Shown: piece after piece, positions 6,624-14,000 of the stretch
Layout: each line of letters begins with the position of its first letter
Position numbering within the stretch: position 1 is the stretch's first letter
NCBI GenBank assembly: GCA_023413135.1
Contig: JAEZQK010000074.1
Span: forward strand, 1-16,679
Direction: 5' to 3'
Length of the DNA: 16,679 nucleotides
From: Bacillota bacterium
Lineage (GTDB): Bacteria > Bacillota > Clostridia > Christensenellales > Aristaeellaceae
Notes under the pieces: model-generated
What the model was told of the DNA's origin: nothing
The model's input: only the letters and a program-made list of their open reading frames with translations
The model's database searches: none
Position numbers and translations under genes: made by a program

Positions 6624-6661
6624 GCGGGGAGGGAACCTTTTGAAAAAGCTTCCCTCCCCGC
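6624..6661. repeat. GC-rich hairpin repeat behind the peptidase gene
   Basis: GCGGGGAGGGAA (6624-6635) pairs perfectly with TTCCCTCCCCGC (6650-6661) around a CCTTTTGAAAAAGC loop. This is the same design as the hairpin at 3157-3196, so a repeat family is present. It may also act as an mRNA 3' stabiliser. Confidence 0.7.
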
Positions 6662-6693
6662 ACCCCTCCCTGGAAAACCTCATTGGGTACAAT

Positions 6694-6733
6694 AAAAATA
6701 GGAGCAGGCTTGTCAAGGCCTGTTCTTATTTTT
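6694..6733. terminator. Bidirectional intrinsic terminator
   Basis: AAAAATAGGAGCAGGC (6694-6709) pairs with GCCTGTTCTTATTTTT (6718-6733), 16 pairs with two G-U and an 8-base loop. T and A runs at the ends allow it to work on either strand. It ends the peptidase transcript and insulates the sulfur operon that follows. From here to the next promoter (6833) I see no gene. Confidence 0.8.
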
Positions 6734-6832
6734 GAGCATTCTCATATTAGCCGAAAACATACATGCATCCATCAATGCCTGTTCATAGAAAGAAAACTTC
6801 TACCATACACAACTAAAAAACATTTTCCAGAC

Positions 6833-6861
6833 TTGACAGCACGAGGCTTTTTGAATATCAT
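6833..6861 (+). promoter_or_regulatory. Promoter of the PLP-enzyme operon
   Basis: Consensus TTGACA (6833-6838), a 17-base spacer and TATCAT (6856-6861), with a start near 6868. The layout is the same as at 10940-10968 in front of the uptake operon, including the operator that follows the -10. Confidence 0.75.
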
Positions 6862-6862
6862 T

Positions 6863-6889
6863 TATTTCATACCAAAATAATATGAATTA
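6863..6889 (+). promoter_or_regulatory. CymR-like operator overlapping the transcription start
   Basis: The 27 bases end in ATATGAATTA, against ATMGGAATTW in the CymR box recalled from Bacillus subtilis. They fit about 16 of the 19 defined positions of that consensus. The site begins two bases after the -10 box and would block transcription when bound. It shares 18 of 27 bases with the site at 10972-10998, including the GAATTA end. CymR is an Rrf2-family repressor acting when cysteine is plentiful; a regulator gene is not in this window. Confidence 0.55.
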
Positions 6890-6934
6890 TCAGCCAGGCT
6901 CCAAACGGCAACTTGAGATTGGGAGTGTTGGGAA

Positions 6935-8080
6935 ATGGACATTACCACTTGCTGTATTCACGGCAGCCGGAAGAAGTACGACAGCACGGGAGCCATCAGC
7001 GTACCTATCTTCCAGTCTGCCACCTTTGCCCATCCCGGCGTGGGACAAAGCACCGGCTTTGATTATTCCAGACAGCAGAACCCCACCAGGGAGCATTTGG
7101 AGCAAACGCTTTGCGCCCTGGAGGAAGGTACGGACGCATTGGCTTTTTCCACCGGCATGGCGGCCGTCACAACGCTGATGGAGCTGTTTTCCCCCGGAGA
7201 CCACATCATCGCTTCGGATGACCTGTACGGCGGCTCCAACCGCCTGTTTGAATACATATCCAAGAAAAACGGCCTGTCCTTCAGCTATGCGGATACCACA
7301 GCCATTGCAAACATTCTTCCCCTGATCACAAAAGACACGAAGGCGCTGTTTATCGAAACACCTTCCAACCCCATGATGCTTGTCACGGATATCGCGGCGG
7401 CGGCAGAACTCTGCCGTACCCATGGCCTTTTGCTGATCGTGGACAACACCTTTTTGACGCCCTATTTGCAAAAGCCTTTGGTTTTGGGGGCCGATGTGGT
7501 GCTCCACAGCGGCACCAAATACTTATCCGGCCACAACGATACCCTGGCGGGCCTTCTTATTGTGAAGGATAGTTCGCTTTCCCAGCGGCTGCGGTTCATT
7601 TACAAAACCACCGGCGCCTGCCTATCGCCCTTTGACAGCTGGCTTACGATCCGGGGCATCAAAACGCTGGCGGTGCGCATGGAGCGCCAGCAGCAGACGG
7701 CCCTTGTGGTCGCCAACTGGCTTTCCAACCAGCCGCAAATCACAAAGGTCTATTATACTGGGCTTGCAGGCCATCCCCAGCGGGAGATATCCCTCCGCCA
7801 GGCCAGGGGATTTGGCGCCATGCTCTCCTTTCAAGTGGATTCCTCCGATACGGCCCGCAGGATTCTGGAAGGCGTCGCCATCATCCAGTACGCCGAAAGT
7901 CTGGGCGGCGTGGAATCGCTGATCACCTATCCCATGCTGCAGACCCATGCCGACCTGCCCCCGCAGGAGCGGGAAAAGAAAGGCATCAACGACCGCCTGC
8001 TCCGCCTGTCCATAGGGCTGGAGGACCCGCAGGACCTGATGGACGATTTAAAGAAGGCCATGGACGGGAGGAATGCATGA
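6935..8080 (+). CDS. Cys/Met metabolism PLP-dependent enzyme (cystathionine gamma-lyase/gamma-synthase type)
   Basis: The 381 residues have full family length. YSRQQNPT (44-51) binds PLP phosphate from the neighbouring subunit, IVDNTF has the Asp170 that contacts the pyridine nitrogen, and HSGTKYLSGHND carries the PLP lysine Lys195. SLGGVESLITYP (about 307-318) is the usual C-terminal substrate-binding signature. Members act on cystathionine, homocysteine or O-acyl-homoserine in the cytoplasm. From motifs alone I cannot separate gamma-lyase (MccB-like), gamma-synthase (MetB) and beta-lyase. A CymR-like operator and the co-transcribed C-S lyase make a cysteine or homocysteine role likely. GGGAG nine bases before the ATG is a modest ribosome site. 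The stop overlaps the next gene's ATG by four bases, so translation is coupled. Confidence 0.92.
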   Translation: MDITTCCIHGSRKKYDSTGAISVPIFQSATFAHPGVGQSTGFDYSRQQNPTREHLEQTLCALEEGTDALAFSTGMAAVTTLMELFSPGDHIIASDDLYGGSNRLFEYISKKNGLSFSYADTTAIANILPLITKDTKALFIETPSNPMMLVTDIAAAAELCRTHGLLLIVDNTFLTPYLQKPLVLGADVVLHSGTKYLSGHNDTLAGLLIVKDSSLSQRLRFIYKTTGACLSPFDSWLTIRGIKTLAVRMERQQQTALVVANWLSNQPQITKVYYTGLAGHPQREISLRQARGFGAMLSFQVDSSDTARRILEGVAIIQYAESLGGVESLITYPMLQTHADLPPQEREKKGINDRLLRLSIGLEDPQDLMDDLKKAMDGRNA

Positions 8081-9249
8081 TGTTTGACTTTGACCGTGCT
8101 ACCGAAAGATACAATACCGACAGCCTGAAGTATGATTTTGCCTTGAAACGGAACATGCCGGAGGATGTGCTGCCCCTGTGGGTAGCGGATATGGATTTTC
8201 CCGCTCCGCCCTGTGTGCTGGATGCACTGACGGAAAAAAGCCGCCATGGCATCTTCGGCTATTCCGATACACGGGAGGATTATTTTGAGATCCTTGCCCA
8301 CTGGTTTCAAAAACGCTTTTCCTTTACGATCCAGCCGGAATGGCTTGTCAAGACCCCCGGCGTAGTCTATGCCATCGCCACAGCCATCCGGGCTTTCACA
8401 AAGCCGGGGGACAGCGTTTTGATCCAGCCGCCCGTATACTATCCCTTCTCCGACACCATATTGCGCAACCGCCGCACGTTGGTGGAAAATCCCCTGGTCA
8501 TGAAGGACGGCCATTATGAAATTGATTTTGATGGCTTTGAGCAGGCCATTGCGGACCATGACGTAAAGCTCTTCCTGTTGTGCAGCCCCCACAACCCCGT
8601 AGGCCGGGTATGGAAAAAGGCGGAGCTTAAAAGGTTGGGAGAGATTTGCCTCAAACACGGCGTCAACGTCGTGGCGGATGAAATCCATCAGGATTTTGTG
8701 TATCCCGGCTTTATCCACCATGTGTTTGCCGGCCTCAATCCGGAATTTGAAAGGATCGCCGTCACCCTGACCGCCCCCACTAAAACCTTCAACCTGGCGG
8801 GGCTGCAAATTTCCAATATCCTGATCCAAGACAAAAATGTACGGCATCTTTTCAAAGAAGAGCTGGCAGCCTCCGGCTACAGCCAGCCGGGTGTGATGGG
8901 CATCACTGCCTGCAAGGCGGCTTATGGCCAGGGAGAACCGTGGCTGAACGAGCTTCTTTCCTACCTGCAGGGTAACCTGCGCTATTTGGATGCCTTTGTG
9001 AAGGACAAGCTCCCAGGTGTGCGCCTGATTACGCCCGAAGGCACCTATCTTTGCTGGCTTGAAATGCGGGGTCTTCCACATACGGCGGAGGAAGTGAACC
9101 GCCTGATCGTGCACAAGGCAAAGCTATGGCTGGACGACGGCCGCATGTTCGGCACCGGCGGAGAGGGCTTTCAAAGAATCAATATCGCCTGCCCCAAAAT
9201 CATATTGGAACAGGCGATGGAAAAGCTTGCGCTGGCGCTGGATTCATAA
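8077..9249 (+). CDS. patB: MalY/PatB-type C-S beta-lyase (aminotransferase fold)
   Basis: The 390 residues match the class I/II aminotransferase-like MalY/PatB family, which cleaves the C-S bond of cystathionine, cysteine and S-conjugates to pyruvate, ammonia and a thiol. The hallmarks are LWVADMDF (34-41), PPVYYPF (118-124), SPHNPVGRVW (170-179), ADEIHQDF with Asp201, and TAPTKTFNLAGLQ with the PLP lysine Lys236. GGAGG lies five bases before the ATG at 8077; a second ATG follows directly at 8080 and either could be used. The ATG overlaps the previous stop (ATGA). Together the two lyases can convert cystathionine or imported S-compounds towards homocysteine or thiol. In some relatives the same fold has an extra regulatory role (MalY in Escherichia coli), which cannot be judged here. 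Confidence 0.92.
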   Translation: MMFDFDRATERYNTDSLKYDFALKRNMPEDVLPLWVADMDFPAPPCVLDALTEKSRHGIFGYSDTREDYFEILAHWFQKRFSFTIQPEWLVKTPGVVYAIATAIRAFTKPGDSVLIQPPVYYPFSDTILRNRRTLVENPLVMKDGHYEIDFDGFEQAIADHDVKLFLLCSPHNPVGRVWKKAELKRLGEICLKHGVNVVADEIHQDFVYPGFIHHVFAGLNPEFERIAVTLTAPTKTFNLAGLQISNILIQDKNVRHLFKEELAASGYSQPGVMGITACKAAYGQGEPWLNELLSYLQGNLRYLDAFVKDKLPGVRLITPEGTYLCWLEMRGLPHTAEEVNRLIVHKAKLWLDDGRMFGTGGEGFQRINIACPKIILEQAMEKLALALDS

Positions 9250-9277
9250 GGAGGCACAGAAACAGCAGCTGGAATCA

Positions 9278-9475
9278 TCACATCGGTATCCTAACGAACC
9301 ATGGGAGCCATGCGCCTTCCGGGGACATATGACGTTCTCCCCAGGTATGTGATGGAAGCTCGGAATTTGCAGGCTTCGGTTCATACATTCGGGTTTGCGC
9401 CATTTTAAGGCCTGCTGCCGATATTCCAAACACTGATATAAATGCCAATATGGCTCTTGATACCCCTTTTTTCAT
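9278..9475 (-). CDS. Small protein with N-terminal membrane anchor or signal, unknown
   Basis: I do not recognise the family. The 65 residues start MKKGVSRAILAFISVFGISA, a basic end followed by one hydrophobic segment (about 6-24), so the protein is either anchored in the membrane or exported. The rest is polar and rich in Pro, His, Trp and Arg (for example PSHTWGERHMSPEGAWLP), with no Cys. GGAGG lies eight bases before the ATG at 9475; an in-frame ATG at 9490 overlaps that site and is less likely. A weak promoter is seen upstream. The gene converges with the PatB gene and lies behind the MFS gene on the same strand, with a gap of about 120 bases. The ribosome site and signal-like start argue that it is real, but no homologue was checked. 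Confidence 0.55.
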   Translation of the reverse strand: MKKGVSRAILAFISVFGISAAGLKMAQTRMYEPKPANSELPSHTWGERHMSPEGAWLPWFVRIPM

Positions 9476-9508
9476 AACACATCCCTCCAATCTGGACAGG
9501 GAAATGAT

Positions 9509-9539
9509 ATGATAAAGAAAAGGTTCTGAAAAGTGCCAA
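9509..9539 (-). promoter_or_regulatory. Possible promoter of the small membrane protein gene
   Basis: Minus strand: TTGGCA (9539-9534), then TATCAT (9514-9509) at a 19-base spacing or TTATCA at 18 bases. The spacing is longer than ideal. It lies about 35 bases before the ATG. The A/T-rich hairpin 9571-9592 just upstream lies behind the MFS gene and may help to separate the two transcripts. Confidence 0.4.
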
Positions 9540-9595
9540 TTAAGCGGAACTATTTAGGAGCCATTTGTTTCATTTTCCGTCATGGAAAAATGCGG

Positions 9596-10825
9596 TCACG
9601 CCGCCCCTTCCGGCTTTGGCCTTGGCCGGCCGGCTTCCAGCATCGTACGGCTCATAAGGGAAATGACACCGATCACCACAATGGCAACCCCGGTCACAAT
9701 TAGCAGCGTTTCAATGGGGACGGTATCCGCCAGCGGGCCGAACACCAGCATGCTGGCAGGCATGCCGACGCTGCTTATCATGCCCATCACGCTGAAGATG
9801 CGGCCCAGATAGTCACCTTCCACCCGCTCCTGAATGATGACGGTGGCCGGCGTGTTGAAGTACGGCATGCAAAATCCCGCCGCCAGCATAAAACTCAAAT
9901 ACACAAAGAAGTTGGATACAAGTCCCAGCGCCGCCGTGCATACGCCCATGAGCAGCGTTGCCGTCCCCATGGTGTGCATGCGGTTTTTGAAACCGCCCAA
10001 GGTGGCGATGAGCGCGCCGCCTACCATCATGCCGATGGAAAAGGCGACTTCAATGGCAGTAAGCCGCCAGTAATCTGCGCCGAAGCTGCGCGTTACCTGC
10101 AAAGGCGTCAAAAAAGCAACCGGCGCGGCCATCAGCATAAACGCCAGGGAAAACAGAAAGAAAAACTTGATATAGCGGTGTCCGGCAATGTAGGCGAACC
10201 CATCCTTCATGTCGGCAAAGTAGCCGGTGTTCCCGGCCGTGTTTGCCTTGTCGTGGTTGGGAATAGGTATGAACATTATAAGGATGGCAATGGCCAACGC
10301 CGCGGTGAACACGTCGATCAAAAGGATGACCTGCAGGCTGGTCAGTGTCAATAGCGCACCGCTGACCATCGGCGACACCAGAAGCACGGCCGCCTGTATG
10401 CTGCTGTTAATGCCGGTGACACGGGTAAGCGCCTCCGGTGGCACGATTTGAGGCAGAACGGCGCTGATGGCCGGGGTATGCACCGCCGATCCCAGCGCCC
10501 GCACAGCCATGAAAGCAAAAATCAGCCAAAGCCCGTCGTACCCAAGCACCATCAGCACCGCCAGCAAAAGTGCCGCCAGCGCAATGACACCGTCGGCCAG
10601 GATAATGAGCCGCTTGCGGGGATACCGGTCAGCCCAGACACCGGCAAATGGCGCCAGAAAGAACATGGGCAGAAAACCGCAGAGGATGGCGATGGTCATC
10701 ATGGCCCCGGACTTGGAATGCAGCGTCACACTCCACATCAGGGCGTATTGTACAAGCGACGAACCAAAAAGGGAAATCATCTGCCCTGTGAGGAACAGGG
10801 CTACTGTCTTTTTCCAGTTCTGCAT
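9596..10825 (-). CDS. MFS efflux transporter, MefA-like
   Basis: The 409 residues form about 12 hydrophobic segments. After the first come LFGSSLVQYALMWSVT, then the cytoplasmic loop GVWADRYPRKRLI, matching the MFS signature D-R-x-x-R-K. RALGSAVHTPAISAVLPQIV and then PPEALTRVTGINSSIQ closely resemble the Mef macrolide efflux branch (MFS_3 group). Proton-driven export of a drug or metabolite is likely; the substrate is unknown and macrolide resistance should not be assumed. AAAGGAGG lies five bases before the ATG at 10825. The frame is open upstream to 10963, but without a ribosome site and across the promoter. The gene is divergent from the sulfur-uptake operon; shared control is possible but not shown. 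The protein ends in a short basic, proline-rich tail. Confidence 0.9.
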   Translation of the reverse strand: MQNWKKTVALFLTGQMISLFGSSLVQYALMWSVTLHSKSGAMMTIAILCGFLPMFFLAPFAGVWADRYPRKRLIILADGVIALAALLLAVLMVLGYDGLWLIFAFMAVRALGSAVHTPAISAVLPQIVPPEALTRVTGINSSIQAAVLLVSPMVSGALLTLTSLQVILLIDVFTAALAIAILIMFIPIPNHDKANTAGNTGYFADMKDGFAYIAGHRYIKFFFLFSLAFMLMAAPVAFLTPLQVTRSFGADYWRLTAIEVAFSIGMMVGGALIATLGGFKNRMHTMGTATLLMGVCTAALGLVSNFFVYLSFMLAAGFCMPYFNTPATVIIQERVEGDYLGRIFSVMGMISSVGMPASMLVFGPLADTVPIETLLIVTGVAIVVIGVISLMSRTMLEAGRPRPKPEGAA

Positions 10826-10853
10826 AGAAGCCTCCTTTTCAAGGTAGGACAAG

Positions 10854-10882
10854 ATTGTAACTGATTCTGCTCCCTTATACAA
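10854..10882 (-). promoter_or_regulatory. Promoter of the MFS gene
   Basis: Minus strand: TTGTAT (10882-10877), a 17-base spacer and TACAAT (10859-10854). Transcription would start near 10847, a few bases before the ribosome site, so there is no room for a leader ORF here, unlike the ABC exporter. Confidence 0.6.
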
Positions 10883-10939
10883 CCCCGGCACGGGCATCTT
10901 CCCAGGCGTCACAAATTCTGAAAAAATACAAAAAATCAG

Positions 10940-10968
10940 TTGACAAAAGACCGCCCGGCACATATACT
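10940..10968 (+). promoter_or_regulatory. Promoter of the sulfur-uptake operon
   Basis: Consensus TTGACA (10940-10945), a 17-base spacer and TATACT (10963-10968), one of the strongest promoters in the window. Transcription would start near 10975, inside the operator that follows. Confidence 0.85.
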
Positions 10969-10971
10969 TCC

Positions 10972-10998
10972 AATATCCTATAAAACATATAGGAATTA
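10972..10998 (+). promoter_or_regulatory. CymR-like operator with inverted repeat at the transcription start
   Basis: The right half ATAGGAATTA (10989-10998) fits ATMGGAATTW, the conserved end of the Bacillus CymR box, exactly, and six of nine defined left-half positions also fit. The site contains the inverted repeat TCCTATA-N5-TATAGGA (10976-10994). It starts four bases after the -10 box, where a bound repressor would stop transcription. The same arrangement is seen at 6863-6889. Confidence 0.65.
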
Positions 10999-11022
10999 AG
11001 TGATATATAAGGAGGATGACCT

Positions 11023-11076
11023 ATGAGCACGAACATCAATCGTCGATGTTGCCGGGTATCCTTTGTGAAGAGGTAA
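11023..11076 (+). CDS. Cys-Cys leader peptide of the uptake operon (17 residues)
   Basis: AAGGAGG seven bases before the ATG is a perfect ribosome site. The ORF reads MSTNINRRCCRVSFVKR and ends in TAA at 11074. It is the first ORF of the transcript, starting about 48 bases after the predicted start and 63 bases before the URO-D gene. Two adjacent Cys codons (TGT TGC) at positions 9-10 suggest that ribosomes slow there when charged tRNA-Cys is scarce. Cys-rich leader ORFs are known to attenuate sulfur genes in some bacteria; here this is inference. I see a small hairpin (11100-11114) but no U-run terminator between it and the next gene, so any control would be translational or Rho-dependent. 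Confidence 0.6.
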   Translation: MSTNINRRCCRVSFVKR

Positions 11077-11139
11077 TGATGCGGGGCGCGGCGCAGGACG
11101 AAGCCGTATGCTTCAGCAAAAGGCAGGCAGGAGAAAAAC

Positions 11140-12144
11140 ATGTCAAAAAAACAGCTTGTATTGGATGCCTTTGATCATAAACCCGTTAAGCGGGTGCCGG
11201 TGGGCTTCTGGTTCCACTTTGCGAAGGAGGGTGATTTTACCAGCGCCCTTGAAAACCCTGCGGTCATTGATACAAACATCAGCGGCCATCTCAAATTCTA
11301 CAGGGAGTTCCAGCCCGATTTCGTCAAGCTCATGAGCGACGGCTATTTCGGCTATCCCAATGCCGTGATCGCAAACGCCAAATCAGCCGCCGATCTGTAT
11401 GCGGCTGCACCCATCGGGGAGGACCACCCCTGGATCCTGGGGCAGGTAGAATTGGCAAGCCGCCTCACCGCCTCCTTCGGTGATGAAGTGGCCACGTTCT
11501 ACAACGTATTTTCCCCCGCCACGTTCTTCCGATTCCTGGTGGGAGGGACAGCCGGCGACGGCGGCGAGAAGATCCTGGCCGACTTTTTGCTTGAAGATGA
11601 GGCGGCGGTGAAGCATGCCCTCCGCGTGATCGCGCAGGACCTGAATGACCTTTCCCGGGCCGTCATCCTGGAAGGCCATGCCACGGGCATATATCTCAGC
11701 GTCAAAAACGTGCAGGACAGCCGCATTACCAACGATACGTACCGCCGTACGGTGACCCCAAGCGAGAAGCTGGTGCTGGCTGCGGCCCATAAGGCCAGCG
11801 CCTATAACATCCTGCACATTTGCGGGTACGAGGGGAGCCGCAACCATTTGAGCCTGTATACCGATTACGATGTGAAGGCCGTTAACTGGGCGGTGACCGT
11901 GGAAGGTGTCAGCCTGAAGGAGGGCAAGAAGCTCTTTGGCGGACGCACGGTGATCGGCGGTTTTGGCAACACGAAAAATTCCCTGCTGTATACGGGCAGC
12001 AAGGCAGACATTGAACACTATACGCAGGAGCTGCTTACGGATGCCGGGAAGACCGGTGTCATTCTTGGTGCGGACTGCACGGTCCCCGGCGACATTGATT
12101 TAAACCGCCTTCGGTGGGTGCGTGATAAGGCCGCTTCACTGTAA
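11140..12144 (+). CDS. URO-D/MtaA-like methyltransferase family protein
   Basis: The 334 residues match the uroporphyrinogen decarboxylase fold in its methyltransferase branch (MtaA, MtbA, CmuA). DHKPVKRVPVGFWFHF near the start is the usual opening. LHICGY (His226, Cys228) and GADCTVP (Cys313) form the His-x-Cys...Cys zinc site that activates a thiol for methylation in MtaA-type enzymes and is absent from true HemE. VIGGFGNTKN (271-280) lies at the usual active-site strand. A cytoplasmic methyl transfer to or from a thiol or corrinoid is therefore likely; donor and acceptor are unknown. No corrinoid protein is encoded nearby. AGGAG six bases before the ATG sets the start. It is the first full gene of an ABC uptake operon, which suggests that it acts on the imported compound. 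Confidence 0.85.
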   Translation: MSKKQLVLDAFDHKPVKRVPVGFWFHFAKEGDFTSALENPAVIDTNISGHLKFYREFQPDFVKLMSDGYFGYPNAVIANAKSAADLYAAAPIGEDHPWILGQVELASRLTASFGDEVATFYNVFSPATFFRFLVGGTAGDGGEKILADFLLEDEAAVKHALRVIAQDLNDLSRAVILEGHATGIYLSVKNVQDSRITNDTYRRTVTPSEKLVLAAAHKASAYNILHICGYEGSRNHLSLYTDYDVKAVNWAVTVEGVSLKEGKKLFGGRTVIGGFGNTKNSLLYTGSKADIEHYTQELLTDAGKTGVILGADCTVPGDIDLNRLRWVRDKAASL

Positions 12145-12201
12145 TAGCCGTCCATTGCGGAAGGAAAAAAATCATTCAATCACGAAAAGGAGATAGGAAT
12201 C

Positions 12202-13029
12202 ATGGAACCATCCAAGAGGATTGCCGCCCTGTTATTGGTTCTTGCGTTATCTGCTGCCCTATTAGGTGCCCAGGCCGAGACCGTCAAAACGGTGTATGCC
12301 GCCCACACCCAAACCTACGTGCCCTATGACTATGTCAACGAAGCGGGAGAATCCGACGGCTTTGAGGTGCAGGTTTTGAAGGCTGTGGATGAGCTGCTTC
12401 CCGAGTACCGGTTTGAGTTTGTGCCCACTACCGACGATGATCTGCTCATCGGCATCGAATCGGGCAAATACAACGTAGGCACCAAGGGAGCGTGGTTTAC
12501 GCAGGAGCGCGCCCAGAAATACGTCTTCCCCAAGAACTACATTGCCGCCAGCATCATAGGCTTGGCCTTCCGGGCGGAAAACGCCGGCCAGATCAAGGAT
12601 ATGGAGAGCTTTGCCACCTTCAGCGGCAAGCTGGTGCCCATCGCCCCGCAAAACGCCCAGTGGGCCATTGTGGAAGAGTACAACGCCACCCATCCCGAAA
12701 AGCAGGTGACTCTGGTGGCCTCCGAGGCCTTCAATATCACCGACGCTTACACCTGGGTGCTGGAAGGCCGCTACGATGCATTCTTTGACATCAAGCTTTC
12801 CTTCTACAACAACGTGCTCAAGGAGGGTGCCCCCTACTTTGACCTGAAAGACAAGCTGGCCTATGTGCCCTACAAGGCGATCCCCACCTGGCCGCTTTTT
12901 AACAAGAATGACCAGGAATTGGCCGACGCCTATGATGAAGCCCTGGAGCAATTGAAGGCCAGCGGCAAGATCGACGAGCTTTTGCTTAAGTATTTCGGCG
13001 AAAACATCTTCCAGTACATCCAGGAGTAG
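12202..13029 (+). CDS. Amino acid ABC transporter substrate-binding protein, copy 1
   Basis: The 275 residues belong to the family 3 solute-binding proteins (polar amino acids; TcyJ/TcyK/FliY-like). A signal peptide (KRIAALLLVLALSAALLGAQ) is likely cut after AQA, residue 25. The mature start TVYAAHTQTYVPYDYVNEAG and the core ESDGFEVQVLKAVDELLPEY are lobe-1 hallmarks; IPTWPLFNKNDQELADAYDE and KYFGENIF close lobe 2. There is no lipobox Cys, which is unusual if this is a monoderm Gram-positive. AAAGGAG precedes the ATG by nine bases. It lies 57 bases behind the methyltransferase gene and is followed 60 bases later by a paralogue of the same length. Cystine or a related S-compound is the best ligand guess from context only. 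Confidence 0.9.
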   Translation: MEPSKRIAALLLVLALSAALLGAQAETVKTVYAAHTQTYVPYDYVNEAGESDGFEVQVLKAVDELLPEYRFEFVPTTDDDLLIGIESGKYNVGTKGAWFTQERAQKYVFPKNYIAASIIGLAFRAENAGQIKDMESFATFSGKLVPIAPQNAQWAIVEEYNATHPEKQVTLVASEAFNITDAYTWVLEGRYDAFFDIKLSFYNNVLKEGAPYFDLKDKLAYVPYKAIPTWPLFNKNDQELADAYDEALEQLKASGKIDELLLKYFGENIFQYIQE

Positions 13030-13089
13030 TCCCTTTGCTTGGTTTCGTTACGTTCACGTCCTTTATGGACAGGAAAAGGAGATAGGATC

Positions 13090-13917
13090 ATGACAGCTTT
13101 GAAAAAAAATATAGCGCTGTTTCTAGCTTTCGCGCTGGCCGCTGCCCTTATCGGCGCCCAGGCGGAGACCGTTAAAACGGTATACGTGGCCCATACCCAA
13201 ACCTACGTGCCCTATGACTTTGTCAATGAAAAGGGCGAATCCGACGGCTTTGAGGTACAGATTTTAAAGGCCGTGGATGAGCTGCTGCCAGAGTACCGTT
13301 TCGAGTTTGTGCCCACCACCGACGACGACCTGCTCATCGGCGTCGAATCGGGCAAGTACACCTTGGGCATCAAGGGCGTTTGGTTTACGGAAGAACGCGC
13401 CAAAAAGTATATCTTCCCTAAAAACAAGCTCGCCGCCAGCATTATTGGGCTGGCCATTCGGGCCGAGAACGCCGGTCAGATCAAGGATATGGAGAGCTTC
13501 GCGGCCTTCAGCGGCAAACTGGTGCCCATACCCCCGCAAAGTGCCCAGTATGCCGTGGTCACGGAGTATAACGATGCCCACGTAGACAAGCAGATCATTT
13601 TGGTGCCCTCGGAAACCTTTACCATCACCGATGCCTATGCCTGGGTGCTGGAGGGCCGGTACGACGCCTTTTTCGATATCAAGCTTTCCTTCCAGAACAA
13701 TGTGGAAAAAGAAGGCGGCCCATACCACGACCTGAACGGCAAGCTGGCCTACGTGCCTTACAAGGCGATCCCCACCTGGCCGCTGTTCAACAAAGGCGAG
13801 CAGGAACTGGCCGACGCCTATGATGCGGCAATCGAGCAACTCACCGCCGATGGCAAGATCCAGGAATTATCGCAGCAGTATTTCGGCGAGGATATTTTTC
13901 AATACATCCAAGAATAG
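13090..13917 (+). CDS. Amino acid ABC transporter substrate-binding protein, copy 2 (tandem paralogue)
   Basis: Also 275 residues and identical to copy 1 at roughly four positions in five, with the same signal peptide plan (cut after AQA) and again no lipobox. Both copies keep the family core (TTDDDLLIG, ENAGQIKDMESF, LEGRYDAFFDIKLSF, AIPTWPLFNK). Differences cluster at about 90-110 (WFTEERAKKYIFPKNKLAA) and 158-180, regions that shape the cleft in this family, so the ligand preference may differ. The ATG at 13090 has the same AAAGGAGATAGGATC leader as copy 1; the open frame from 13039 lacks a ribosome site. This is a tandem duplication in which both copies remain intact. Confidence 0.9.
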   Translation: MTALKKNIALFLAFALAAALIGAQAETVKTVYVAHTQTYVPYDFVNEKGESDGFEVQILKAVDELLPEYRFEFVPTTDDDLLIGVESGKYTLGIKGVWFTEERAKKYIFPKNKLAASIIGLAIRAENAGQIKDMESFAAFSGKLVPIPPQSAQYAVVTEYNDAHVDKQIILVPSETFTITDAYAWVLEGRYDAFFDIKLSFQNNVEKEGGPYHDLNGKLAYVPYKAIPTWPLFNKGEQELADAYDAAIEQLTADGKIQELSQQYFGEDIFQYIQE

Positions 13918-14000
13918 CGGCATCCGATCCCCTGCAAGCGGCTCCGACCAATAGAAGAGCCAAGCAAACTTTCGGGAATGTAATACTATTTGAAAACACA

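Noticed and set aside
6862..6934. Possible S-box (SAM) riboswitch or T-box before the PLP operon
   Set aside because: The leader is only about 67 bases and has no terminator or conserved riboswitch core; the CymR-like operator explains control better.
6882..7178. ATG-started frame near the PLP operon start, considered as a leader peptide
   Set aside because: The ATG lies inside the predicted operator, has no ribosome site, and the frame runs far into the enzyme gene as a shadow.
6890..7507. 205-codon open frame on the minus strand
   Set aside because: It is antisense to the PLP enzyme gene and has no start signal.
7927..9114. 395-codon open frame on the minus strand
   Set aside because: It lies antisense to the PatB gene, whose motifs are complete. 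The long frame is a codon-bias shadow without ribosome site or recognisable domain.
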